A DNA stretch of 64,000 nt from an uncultured Holdemanella sp. (lineage in GTDB: Bacteria; Bacillota_I; Bacilli_A; Erysipelotrichales; Erysipelotrichaceae). This document shows, piece after piece, positions 1 to 8,072 of the stretch (the stretch's first letter is position 1; the number at the start of each line of letters is the position of its first letter). The stretch spans positions 6,896-70,895 of the forward strand of contig NZ_CAKVJB010000006.1 of the NCBI RefSeq assembly GCF_934754935.1. Reading direction: 5' to 3'. The position numbers and the translations under genes were made by a program. The notes beneath the pieces are model-generated. The model did not search any database and was not told the DNA's origin. It worked only from the letters and a program-made list of their open reading frames with translations.

Positions 1-1300
1 TGTGTGGAACCTGTTGATTTACATGTGAATATAAAGTACGGAATTCATCACAAACCTTTTCAATGTAATCAATAAATTCTGGGAAATCCAATGCCAATTT
101 TAGATATCCACCATAACCAATTCGATCGACCGGACTACGCAAGATGGCTCTTCTTGCTGTGACCCAATTGACTTTTGCTTCTTTTAAAGGATCTCCATTT
201 TCATGGAAAACATCTGGGAAGAAATATGGTAAAAATCTTCCTTCTGTATATTTAACACCCTTGATATCTGAAATCAAACGAAGTGTTGTTCCTGAACCAA
301 CAGATCCTACAACCGCATCCAAACCAATCGATTCAAAATATTTTCCAAATGGCTCCGTACCAATCCAGTGATCGCCTAAAAACATCATCGCTTCTTTACC
401 ATATTCATGACAAATATCGACAAATTTCTTTGCGAGTTTACTAACTTCACGTTGTTGGAAATCCATAAAATCACGATATTCTTTCGTAGGTACGCAGAAA
501 GTCGAATTGTTAAATCCCTTATTAATAATATATTCCGCTCTAAATGGATAACCCACTTCTTTTTCAAATTGTTCCAAGATATATGGAGAAACAGATGCAC
601 TATATCCAAACCAATCGACAAATTTTTCACGTGCAAACTCATCAAATTGTAAAGTGAACTGGTGGAAGAATGTTGTAAAACGAACAACATCTACATCATC
701 TCTTTCTTCACAGAATTTTCTAAATTTATCTAAAACATACTTTTGTGTTTTAGGCTGTCTAACATCATACGTCATCTGATGCTCTTCATCTTTCCAATCG
801 TTTGTTAGGGCATTATACATATGTACAGGATCCCAAATAACGAAAGCTAAAAAGCTTACTGTATACGCATGATATGGAATTGTATCATGAATGATGACTT
901 CCTTTGTTTTTTCATCATAATCCCAATTTGTGATGACTTCATCTGTAGTACGATCAATCACTTCCCACCATCTATGATTGTCTTTTGTGTTTGGCTTTAA
1001 TTGATCTGAATAGAAATGCTGCATGATTTGAATCTTTAATTCTGTATCACGAGCCGTCACAAAATCACTCATCAAATACATTTGTTGAATTTCATCCGGA
1101 TTTGCCTTAGCCCACGCATTATCTTTTCTTGTTGTATAATAAGTCGCATATTGTTTGATGTCCATTTTACGCAATTCTTCCGGCATATCCGTTCCATCAC
1201 AGTCACGAATCGCATCGGCTTTCCATCGATGAATGATTTCAATTGTCGCATCAATCACATCAACATCTGTTGGTACAGTTACTCTGCCTGTTTCAATCAT
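1..1300 (-). CDS. 1,3-beta-galactosyl-N-acetylhexosamine phosphorylase (GH112), 5' part only
   Basis: Cytoplasmic phosphorylase that splits Gal-beta-1,3-GlcNAc or Gal-beta-1,3-GalNAc with phosphate into galactose 1-phosphate and the free hexosamine. The frame is open from the ATG at 1300 to the window edge, giving the first 433 of about 720 residues. The N-terminus (MIETGRVTVPTD, then WKADAIRDCDGTD) is characteristic of GH112. The motif GDHWIGTEP places an Asp at residue 310, near the catalytic Asp known in the bifidobacterial enzyme. An RBS (TTAGGAGA) lies 9 bases upstream. It is the last visible gene of the sugar-import operon, so the imported disaccharide is probably galacto-N-biose or lacto-N-biose. 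The choice between these, or a related galactosyl-rhamnose substrate, cannot be made from sequence alone. Confidence 0.9.
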   Translation of the reverse strand, partial: MIETGRVTVPTDVDVIDATIEIIHRWKADAIRDCDGTDMPEELRKMDIKQYATYYTTRKDNAWAKANPDEIQQMYLMSDFVTARDTELKIQIMQHFYSDQLKPNTKDNHRWWEVIDRTTDEVITNWDYDEKTKEVIIHDTIPYHAYTVSFLAFVIWDPVHMYNALTNDWKDEEHQMTYDVRQPKTQKYVLDKFRKFCEERDDVDVVRFTTFFHQFTLQFDEFAREKFVDWFGYSASVSPYILEQFEKEVGYPFRAEYIINKGFNNSTFCVPTKEYRDFMDFQQREVSKLAKKFVDICHEYGKEAMMFLGDHWIGTEPFGKYFESIGLDAVVGSVGSGTTLRLISDIKGVKYTEGRFLPYFFPDVFHENGDPLKEAKVNWVTARRAILRSPVDRIGYGGYLKLALDFPEFIDYIEKVCDEFRTLYSHVNQQVPH

Positions 1301-1317
1301 TTTTATTTTCTCCTAAA

Positions 1318-2409
1318 CTAATCAATTCTATTTTCTGTTTCTAAATCAAAGAAATGTACTTTTGATAAATCCATAGTCAACTTAATTGTTGTATGTGCTT
1401 CTGGCTCTAAACGAGAATTGACTTTCGCACACATTTTTTGCCCATTTAAAGAACCATGCAAAATATATTCATGACCTAATAATTCAGCTACTTCGATTTC
1501 AAAATCAAATAATGCACTTGGATATGTATCCGCAACAATACCTTCTCCATGTAAATCTTCTGGACGAATACCCATGATGATTTCCTTACCTTGATAGCTA
1601 GAAAGTTTTTCTCGATACATCAAAGGAATATCGATCTTCATATCATTCACAATAAAGAATCCATCTTGATATGTACCTTTAATAAAGTTTGTAGCTGGAG
1701 CACCTAAAAATCCTGCCACAAATAGATTTGCGGGATTATTATAAATTTCTTTAGGTGTTCCAATCTGTTGAATATATCCACCCTTCATCACAACAATACG
1801 ATCGGCCATCGTCATAGCTTCTGTTTGATCGTGTGTTACATAAATTGTCGTTGCTCCAATTCTTTCATGAAGTTGAATGATTTCAGAACGCATTTGAACA
1901 CGTAATTTTGCATCCAAGTTTGATAATGGCTCATCCATCAAGAATACTTTCGCATTACGCACAATGGCACGTCCCAAGGCAACACGTTGTCTTTGTCCAC
2001 CAGATAAAGCTTTTGGTTTACGATCCAAATAAGGCTCGATTTCCAAAATACGCGCTGCTTCATGTACACGCTTATCAATTTCTTCCTTACTATATTTACG
2101 AAGTTTTAAACCAAAAGCCATATTCTCATATACACTCATATGTGGATATAAGGCATAAGATTGGAATACCATCGCAATATCACGATCCTTTGGTTCTACA
2201 TCATTCATTCTTTTTCCATCAATATAGAAATCGCCGGCACTAATCTCTTCTAGACCCGCAATCATACGAAGTGTTGTAGACTTACCACAACCACTAGGTC
2301 CTACAAATACAATAAACTCTTTATCTTTTACATCTAAATTAAAGTCAAATACAGCTTGAACATTGTTGTCATATATTTTATCAACATGCTGCAAAGATAA
2401 TTCTGCCAT
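1318..2409 (-). CDS. ABC transporter ATP-binding protein, MsmK/UgpC family
   Basis: Cytoplasmic ATPase that powers CUT1-type sugar importers. The 363-residue length is normal. Walker A is GPSGCGKSTT (about residue 37), the signature is LSGGQRQR (about 135), Walker B is VFLMDEPLSNLD, and the switch His lies in VTHDQTEAMT. A C-terminal TOBE/OB regulatory region follows. It sits 17 bases upstream of the phosphorylase and downstream of the two permeases, so it probably serves this importer; MsmK-type ATPases often serve several importers. The family is certain. The exact substrate is inferred from the phosphorylase. Confidence 0.93.
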   Translation of the reverse strand: MAELSLQHVDKIYDNNVQAVFDFNLDVKDKEFIVFVGPSGCGKSTTLRMIAGLEEISAGDFYIDGKRMNDVEPKDRDIAMVFQSYALYPHMSVYENMAFGLKLRKYSKEEIDKRVHEAARILEIEPYLDRKPKALSGGQRQRVALGRAIVRNAKVFLMDEPLSNLDAKLRVQMRSEIIQLHERIGATTIYVTHDQTEAMTMADRIVVMKGGYIQQIGTPKEIYNNPANLFVAGFLGAPATNFIKGTYQDGFFIVNDMKIDIPLMYREKLSSYQGKEIIMGIRPEDLHGEGIVADTYPSALFDFEIEVAELLGHEYILHGSLNGQKMCAKVNSRLEPEAHTTIKLTMDLSKVHFFDLETENRID

Positions 2410-2420
2410 ACTTCATCCTC

Positions 2421-2603
2421 CTATTTATGTTTCTTGTTGTATAAAAACAACAATGTAAGTAAACCCGTCAATCCAACAATTTCAATCATTAAATTGCGAA
2501 CACTCACTGTCTTTTGTGCCCAAATGATTAACCCTAAAAACACAAAGAATAAAATAATCATAATTATATTCATTACTTTATTATCATCTCTCATACTAGA
2601 CAC
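2421..2603 (-). CDS. small two-helix membrane protein of the glycan-import operon
   Basis: A 60-residue protein with two hydrophobic segments (about residues 11-28 and 38-53) and a basic tail ending NKKHK. The genes on both sides are close (3 and 11 bases), so it is an integral part of the operon. I recall short proteins of this form, ending LLFLYNKK-like, annotated as DUF6903 near similar transporters, but I cannot confirm this here. No function is known. Position suggests a role with the permeases, such as assembly or regulation, and this is inference only. Confidence 0.75.
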   Translation of the reverse strand: MSSMRDDNKVMNIIMIILFFVFLGLIIWAQKTVSVRNLMIEIVGLTGLLTLLFLYNKKHK

Positions 2604-2606
2604 CTC

Positions 2607-3467
2607 TTACTCTTTCATTCCACCAATGCTCATACCTTGTGTAATCTTCTTTTGAACACAAATATAAAGAATCAGTGTTGGAATCATAACAATTACCAAG
2701 CCAGCATACATAACACCAAAATTCGCTTGTGATTTTGCATCAGCCATCAAGTATTTAACGCCCACCGCCAATGTCGCATTTTCTTTATCCATAAATGTAA
2801 ATGCGATAATATATTCATTCCAGAATGCTAAAAACTGAAATAAAATGACTGTAATAATACTTGGTCTTGCCATGGGAATCATGATCTTTGTCATCGTTTT
2901 GAAATAGCCACAACCATCAATGCGAGCTGCTTCTTCATAAGCCTTTGGTAAAGTCTTAAAATAACCCGTCAACAAATAGATTGTGAACGGCAAAGCGGTT
3001 GCCGCATATACGACAGATAACCAGAATTTACTATTTAAGAAAAAATCAAATCCAAGTTTAATATCCGCATTAAATAACATCAAGAAAATGGGTAATACAA
3101 TATAGTTTACATTTACGAATAGTCCAGCCATGAAAAGTCCATTAAAAAATTTCTTTCCAACAAAATCAAATCGTGCCAAAACATACGATGCAGGAAGAGC
3201 AACCACCAATAGAATCACTAACGATAGTGCAGTAACGATGATTGTATTTAATAAATAATCACCCATTCTTGCCTTCACAAAGGCATCCGCAAAGTTTGAC
3301 CATAATATTTGTTTTGGTAAATCAAATGGATTTCCACTAACAAGTTCCAATTGTGATTTTAATGATGCTAAAAACACCCAAACAATAGGTACAATAATAG
3401 AAATTGCCAACGTGATTAGTGCAACATAGACAAAGATTTTATATAAAGGAAAATTACGCTTCTTCAT
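2607..3467 (-). CDS. ABC sugar permease, MalG type
   Basis: Integral membrane subunit of the CUT1 importer, 286 residues with about six helices. The EAA loop that docks on the ATPase is visible as EEAARIDGCGYFKTM (about residue 190). The first helix starts near residue 10 and the C-terminus is short, as in MalG. It follows the MalF-type gene with 11 bases between them and precedes the small membrane protein by 3 bases. RBS GGATGAGATATGAAG-like, with GGATGAG before ATG. It forms the heterodimeric channel with the gene at 3479-4360. Confidence 0.92.
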   Translation of the reverse strand: MKKRNFPLYKIFVYVALITLAISIIVPIVWVFLASLKSQLELVSGNPFDLPKQILWSNFADAFVKARMGDYLLNTIIVTALSLVILLVVALPASYVLARFDFVGKKFFNGLFMAGLFVNVNYIVLPIFLMLFNADIKLGFDFFLNSKFWLSVVYAATALPFTIYLLTGYFKTLPKAYEEAARIDGCGYFKTMTKIMIPMARPSIITVILFQFLAFWNEYIIAFTFMDKENATLAVGVKYLMADAKSQANFGVMYAGLVIVMIPTLILYICVQKKITQGMSIGGMKE

Positions 3468-3478
3468 ATCTCATCCTC

Positions 3479-4360
3479 CTAATACTGTAATACATCACGT
3501 TCAGTGACTTTATTAATGATAGCCGATAACGCAAATGAGAATACGAAGATACATACTCCAACGGCCATACCAAATCCGTATTTACCGGCAAACGCATTGT
3601 TATACATATAGTTCAATGCCACTTCACTTCCTAGATTTCCTTCACTTGTCAATTGTACAAACATAAATGATAAGTTGATTGTAGAAATCACGAAGAAAGT
3701 CAAAGTTGTACGAATGTTATCCCAAATCAAAGGCAAAGTAATCATAAAGAATTGTCTTACTTTACTAGCCCCTTCAAGACTAGCTGCCTCATATAAATTT
3801 TCGGGAATACTTGTCATACTTGACATATACATAACCATATAGTATCCAATAGCCTGCCAAACCAATGCACCAATGATTGAATAGTTGATAATAGCCGGAT
3901 TTCCCATCCATTGTCTTTGTAAAGATTCTAGACCGATCATCCCCAAGAATGAATTTAAAATACCATTGGTTGGTTGATAAATAGCTGAGAAAATTCCCGC
4001 AATAACAACGATACTTAAAATATTTGGAATATAGAATATAATGCGGAAGAAATTCTTTCCTACAAATTCTTCACGAGTTAATAATGTCGCAAATAAGACC
4101 GCCAACACCAAAGTGATGATTGTGATCAATACGACATACAAAATTGTATTTTGCATAGCCTCAATAAAGCGCATGTCGTTAAAAAGAACCTTGAAGTTGA
4201 AGAATCCCGCAAAAGTGGCATCACTTACGAAATTGCTCTTTTTAAAGAATGCCGTCTTAAATACATCAATCGTTGGAATGACCATAAAAATGACCACTAA
4301 AATAACGGCTGGTGCAAGACACGCAAATACAAATCGATTTTGTGCTTTCTTTTTATTCAT
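3479..4360 (-). CDS. ABC sugar permease, MalF type
   Basis: Partner channel subunit of the importer, 293 residues with about six helices. The EAA motif reads EAASLEGASKVRQFF (about residue 185). The N-terminus is short and basic (MNKKKAQNRF), as in CUT1 permeases without the extra MalF domain. It is separated from the binding-protein gene by a terminator-like hairpin at 4376-4413, which probably lowers expression of the membrane subunits relative to the binding protein. Strong GGGGAGGTAC-type RBS. Confidence 0.92.
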   Translation of the reverse strand: MNKKKAQNRFVFACLAPAVILVVIFMVIPTIDVFKTAFFKKSNFVSDATFAGFFNFKVLFNDMRFIEAMQNTILYVVLITIITLVLAVLFATLLTREEFVGKNFFRIIFYIPNILSIVVIAGIFSAIYQPTNGILNSFLGMIGLESLQRQWMGNPAIINYSIIGALVWQAIGYYMVMYMSSMTSIPENLYEAASLEGASKVRQFFMITLPLIWDNIRTTLTFFVISTINLSFMFVQLTSEGNLGSEVALNYMYNNAFAGKYGFGMAVGVCIFVFSFALSAIINKVTERDVLQY

Positions 4361-4375
4361 GAGTACCTCCCCCTC

Positions 4376-4413
4376 TTTGAAAAAGCGACGAGCAACAATA
4401 TGCTCATCGCTTT
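4376..4413 (-). terminator. attenuating terminator between binding protein and permeases
   Basis: On the minus strand the arms at 4401-4413 and 4382-4394 form a 13-pair stem (one G-T pair) with a 6-base loop, followed by TTTTTC. It lies between the binding-protein stop and the MalF-type start. Partial termination here is a common way to make more binding protein than permease. Confidence 0.75.
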
Positions 4414-4421
4414 ATGTTTTA

Positions 4422-5750
4422 CTATTCAGTTACGGCTTTATTTTTTGATAATTTAGCCCAAGCATCTGATAATTTAGCTTGATAATCTTTTGCAGTTAAT
4501 TCACCAGTTGCTAAAGAGTCAATTGAACCAAATACTGTAGCAGCACGGTCGAAATCTGGTAAGTTATCTGTGTTGTAAGGAGCAAATGCACCTAAAGCTG
4601 CAGAAGCATTGTCATATACTGAGAAGAATTCTTTTGTATATCCATCTTCCATAGCTGCAATTGTATCCGACATAGTTTTTGTTGGAACAATATTTCCACC
4701 TTCAGCCATGATCTTAACACCTTCTTCAGAATAGATAAACTTCAAGAACGCTTTCGCATCATCTACGTTTTTAGCTTGTGCAGGAATCCATACTTGTTCA
4801 GTCATAGATCCAACAAAACGTTCACCATCTTTTTCTAATGCAGGTAATGGAAGTAATCCCCAGTGATAATCTTCAGGAGTTGTATCTGCCATTTCATTCA
4901 CTACCCAGTCACCATTAGGCATGAATAATGCTTTTCCATCAATAACTGCCTGTTGGTTCATTGTGAATCCATCTTTCGCATTCGCATTTGATACTGTATC
5001 CGAATATAAATAATCAGGACTTACTAATTTAGTTAAAATATCGATAGTTTGTTTAGCACCATCTGTATTCCAAGCATCCTTGTCATAATTTAATACGTTA
5101 GATAATAATTCTTCTCCACCAGTTTCTTTCAACAATGCATTTAATGTATTATCAAAGTAACCATTTGTTGGATATGTAAATAATGAAATACCATCTTGTT
5201 TTGCTTGATCACCTAAAGCCCAGAATTCTTCCCAAGTTGTTGGAAGATCATATTTCTTTCCTTCACCAACTAATTCCGTATTATAGAAGAATCCAGCAGG
5301 AGTTGTCTTAAGTGGCATCAAATAAGATTTACCATCACCATAATATTGTACGATACTACTATTCGCATAGTTTTCATCCATACCTACTTCTTCAACAACA
5401 TCTGAAATATCCAATACTTCATGTGTATTTAATTGAGTTTCTGTATATCCAGAAGGCTGTCCTAAATTGTAGTAAACAACATCTGAATATTCACCCTTCG
5501 CATTTTCTTTATTTAATACGTCAGGCAATTCTTTTTCAAAACGCAATTGAACATCTACATCTGGATTTGCTTTTTCGAAAGCTTCAGCCAATTTTGTAAA
5601 TACTTCTTCACCATTTCCACCAGAGAAAGAATCGAATTTTAATACTCTCTTATCTCCAGAATCTGAATTTTCAGCTGGTTTACTTGAACATCCTGCTAAC
5701 ATTGAAGCAGCCATCGCAAATGATAAGCCAGCAGTTATAACTTTTTTCAT
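4422..5750 (-). CDS. sugar ABC transporter substrate-binding lipoprotein
   Basis: Extracellular lipid-anchored binding protein of the family 1 (MalE-like) group, 442 residues. The signal peptide ends in the lipobox MLAGC with the lipidated Cys at residue 21, followed by a polar linker (SSKPAENSDSGDKR). The mature part carries the fold's typical FDSFSGGNGEEVFTKLAEAF start and the WIPAQAKNVDDAKAFLKF stretch near the hinge. First gene of the operon, with its own promoter and a cre-like site upstream. Context with the GH112 enzyme suggests a beta-1,3-galactosyl-HexNAc disaccharide ligand. Confidence 0.93.
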   Translation of the reverse strand: MKKVITAGLSFAMAASMLAGCSSKPAENSDSGDKRVLKFDSFSGGNGEEVFTKLAEAFEKANPDVDVQLRFEKELPDVLNKENAKGEYSDVVYYNLGQPSGYTETQLNTHEVLDISDVVEEVGMDENYANSSIVQYYGDGKSYLMPLKTTPAGFFYNTELVGEGKKYDLPTTWEEFWALGDQAKQDGISLFTYPTNGYFDNTLNALLKETGGEELLSNVLNYDKDAWNTDGAKQTIDILTKLVSPDYLYSDTVSNANAKDGFTMNQQAVIDGKALFMPNGDWVVNEMADTTPEDYHWGLLPLPALEKDGERFVGSMTEQVWIPAQAKNVDDAKAFLKFIYSEEGVKIMAEGGNIVPTKTMSDTIAAMEDGYTKEFFSVYDNASAALGAFAPYNTDNLPDFDRAATVFGSIDSLATGELTAKDYQAKLSDAWAKLSKNKAVTE

Positions 5751-5796
5751 ACTTTACCTCCCTCATAAATTCGTATGAACCTCTTTTGACAATCCA

Positions 5797-5826
5797 AGTA
5801 TAACTTATTTGTAAGCGCTTTATCAT
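5797..5826 (-). promoter_or_regulatory. promoter of the glycan-import operon with embedded cre-like site
   Basis: Reading on the minus strand, ATGATA (5821-5826) and TATACT (5797-5802) are separated by 18 bases. The spacer contains a cre-like sequence, TTGTAAGCGCTTTA on the plus strand (5809-5822). A CcpA site inside the core promoter would repress the operon when preferred sugars are present. The match to the cre consensus is good in the central AAGCGCTT but imperfect at one end. Confidence 0.5.
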
Positions 5827-5882
5827 AAAAATATAGCTCGATATTTTAGATATATTGCGTTTTGATAAAATTGTGAACAAAA

Positions 5883-5911
5883 TTGATAAACAAACGAAAA
5901 CATTATATAAT
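5883..5911 (+). promoter_or_regulatory. sigma-A promoter of the AraC-family regulator
   Basis: TTGATA (5883-5888), 17-base spacer, TATAAT (5906-5911). Because transcription would begin near 5918, an in-frame ATG at 5855 cannot be the start, and the ATG at 5933 with RBS AGAGGTG is chosen. Confidence 0.75.
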
Positions 5912-5932
5912 CATATAAAAAGAGGTGTTTTT

Positions 5933-6766
5933 ATGAGTACACAACGCTTTCAAATTGACCAAGTCGATTTCAATAAAGCTAGACCAAAGCTTTTATATAT
6001 AACTGAATCTAAGTTTGATCACGAATGGAATTCCACTCTGCATACACACTTATATACAGAAATATTCTATGTAACTAAAGGTCATGGACTACTAAGTCTA
6101 GATAATAAAAACTATCCTGTCAAAGAAGACGATCTAGTTATTGTCAATCCTTTAGTTTCTCATACAGAACGTGGTATTGAAAATGTAAACTTCGAATATA
6201 TCGTCATGGGAATTGAAGGTGTCACATTCTTTTCCAAGGAAGAAGATGAAGAACAAGGTTGCAGCATTGCCAATTATTATGAATATAAACATGAAGTTTT
6301 ATTCTATTTAAAAACAATCCTTTTGGAAGTAAAGGCAAAAGATGTAGAATACCAATCTCTTTGTCAAAATTTACTTGAAGTTTTATTGATCAACCTAATG
6401 CGAAGGGCCAATATTAACTTGAAGTCTTCACCAATCAACAAAGCCAATAAAGATTGTGTCTTTATTGAAAAATATATTGATGCACACTTTAAAGAAGATC
6501 TTACATTAGATACATTAAGTGAATTAACTTTCTTAAATAAATACCATATTGTACATGCCTTCAAACAATATAAAGGAATTTCTCCCATTAACTACATGAT
6601 TCAAAAACGTTTGGATGAAGCTAAACTTTTGTTGTCTACAACCAACCTACAAATCTCAGAAATCGCATATATTGTTGGTTTCACAAGTCAATCCTATTTT
6701 GCCCAAGCCTTCAAAAAAGCCACAAACATGTCTCCCTTACAATATCGTAAAGACAATAGCCATTAA
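5933..6766 (+). CDS. AraC-family transcriptional regulator
   Basis: DNA-binding regulator of 277 residues, divergent from the GH112 import operon and probably controlling it. The N-terminal half is a cupin-like sensor (LHTHLYTEIFYVTKGHG, then DLVIVNPLVSHTE). The C-terminal third is the double helix-turn-helix with LTLDTLSELTFLNKYHIVHA and the signature ISEIAYIVGFTSQSYFAQAF. The start at 5933 is chosen because the promoter ends at 5911 and RBS AGAGGTG is at 5921. A small ORF follows 15 bases later and may be co-transcribed. Confidence 0.9.
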   Translation: MSTQRFQIDQVDFNKARPKLLYITESKFDHEWNSTLHTHLYTEIFYVTKGHGLLSLDNKNYPVKEDDLVIVNPLVSHTERGIENVNFEYIVMGIEGVTFFSKEEDEEQGCSIANYYEYKHEVLFYLKTILLEVKAKDVEYQSLCQNLLEVLLINLMRRANINLKSSPINKANKDCVFIEKYIDAHFKEDLTLDTLSELTFLNKYHIVHAFKQYKGISPINYMIQKRLDEAKLLLSTTNLQISEIAYIVGFTSQSYFAQAFKKATNMSPLQYRKDNSH

Positions 6767-6781
6767 TATGAGGTAAAGAAT

Positions 6782-6967
6782 ATGAACAAACAAGACAATG
6801 ATGAATTACTCAATCAAGGCCTAACGCAAAAAGAAATAAACGATTTAACACAAAAAGGCTTCACCAAAGAAGAAATGCTACAAGCTAAAGAATATGACAA
6901 AGAAATCAAGAAAGGATCGAATTTCATTTCGTGGCTCGTTGATTTGATTACTTGGTTTATATCTTAA
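6782..6967 (+). CDS. small protein with C-terminal hydrophobic helix
   Basis: A 61-residue product. The first 47 residues are charged and helical with the internal repeat LTQKEINDLTQKGFTKEEML, and the last 14 are hydrophobic (FISWLVDLITWFIS). It begins 15 bases after the regulator stop, with GAGGTAAAGAAT before the ATG, and is followed at once by a terminator. No family recognised. It may be a tail-anchored membrane peptide. Confidence 0.6.
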   Translation: MNKQDNDELLNQGLTQKEINDLTQKGFTKEEMLQAKEYDKEIKKGSNFISWLVDLITWFIS

Positions 6968-7005
6968 AAGAACAATGATTTTTTATAATCACTGTTCTTT
7001 TTCTT
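6967..7005. terminator. bidirectional terminator
   Basis: Arms 6967-6980 and 6987-7000 pair over about 13 positions with a single mismatch, and a T-rich tract follows on both strands. It ends the regulator/small-ORF transcript and the convergent diguanylate cyclase gene, whose stop codon lies inside it. Confidence 0.8.
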
Positions 7006-8071
7006 TATTCTTCTTTTTATTTACATACATATTTTGATCCGCCAAATCCTTAACACTCACAATATCTCCTGTCAACAATAAAGCAGAACCATAAGCTACC
7101 GAAGGTAAATATTTATATTTTCTTTGTTTGGATTTCATCAACTGATCAAACTGTATAGAACAAGATTCTTCATTCCGACAATTCTTTAGTAATACACAAA
7201 ACTCGTCGCCACCAATTCTGTAACAAAATCCATATTTAGCATAGGCCTTTTTGATACAATCTGCAATGATGCTTAAACATTGATCTCCTTTGACATGTCC
7301 ATATATATCATTGACATGCTTAAAATCATTCACATCAAACACGATCAACATCCCATTTGTATAATTCATTTCATGACTACGATTCAAGAAACTATTCTGA
7401 TTCAATAATCCGGTTAAACTATCGAGTTGATTCCACATTTCATTACAATATATAAAATAAAGTACAGAAAGTAATGTGACACAAAGCCAACTCACATGCA
7501 GATTAGGAACCATGATTTGAATAATCGTTTCAACAATCAAGAAAATCATCAACGGATAAATCAAAGCCTTACTTCGATTTTGAAATTGCTTAGAAACTAA
7601 GATCGTAGATAAAGATAAATACAATATACCTACAAAATACGCAAAAATATAAATAAAGAAACAAGGTCCACGAGAATATATATTTTCTTTACTAACTGAA
7701 AATACAAGCCCCGAAGGAATTGATATCGCAAGAAATAAAAGATAGATGATTTCGCATAAAATCGCAAGCTTTAATTCCCACCTTAACTTTGTCTTTCGAT
7801 CCAATACATACACTAGACAGATACAAACGGATGGTGTAAGTCCAAACCCAAGATAATTCGATATAATATTTAACCAACGATATTTTATTGGTAAACCGTC
7901 CACTTTTAAAGTAATAACTTCTAATATAGAAATAAGCGCAATTAATATAAACGCAAAGAAAAAACCACGCTTTTGTTTCTCATTTAAAGATTCACTCAAG
8001 CGCGTCAAAACACACATGAAACAAAGCACAAAAAGATCAATTGTCGTTAAAACATAAAAATACCCATTCAT
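6989..8071 (-). CDS. membrane-bound diguanylate cyclase (GGDEF)
   Basis: Synthesises cyclic di-GMP from two GTP. The 360-residue protein has an N-terminal membrane domain of about seven helices (residues 5-200) and a C-terminal GGDEF domain with the intact motif YRIGGDEFCVLL and the Mg/GTP-binding FDVNDFKHVND. No RxxD inhibitory I-site is visible before GGDEF, so product inhibition is probably absent. The start at 8071 is preferred over one 15 codons earlier because it follows the upstream stop by one base and has GGTGG as RBS. An EAL protein lies at 18650-19435. Confidence 0.85.
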   Translation of the reverse strand: MNGYFYVLTTIDLFVLCFMCVLTRLSESLNEKQKRGFFFAFILIALISILEVITLKVDGLPIKYRWLNIISNYLGFGLTPSVCICLVYVLDRKTKLRWELKLAILCEIIYLLFLAISIPSGLVFSVSKENIYSRGPCFFIYIFAYFVGILYLSLSTILVSKQFQNRSKALIYPLMIFLIVETIIQIMVPNLHVSWLCVTLLSVLYFIYCNEMWNQLDSLTGLLNQNSFLNRSHEMNYTNGMLIVFDVNDFKHVNDIYGHVKGDQCLSIIADCIKKAYAKYGFCYRIGGDEFCVLLKNCRNEESCSIQFDQLMKSKQRKYKYLPSVAYGSALLLTGDIVSVKDLADQNMYVNKKKNKEKEQ

Positions 8072-8072
8072 A

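Noticed and set aside
5855..5932. Upstream start for the AraC regulator
   Set aside because: A TTGATA-17-TATAAT promoter lies within this stretch, so it is upstream of the transcript.
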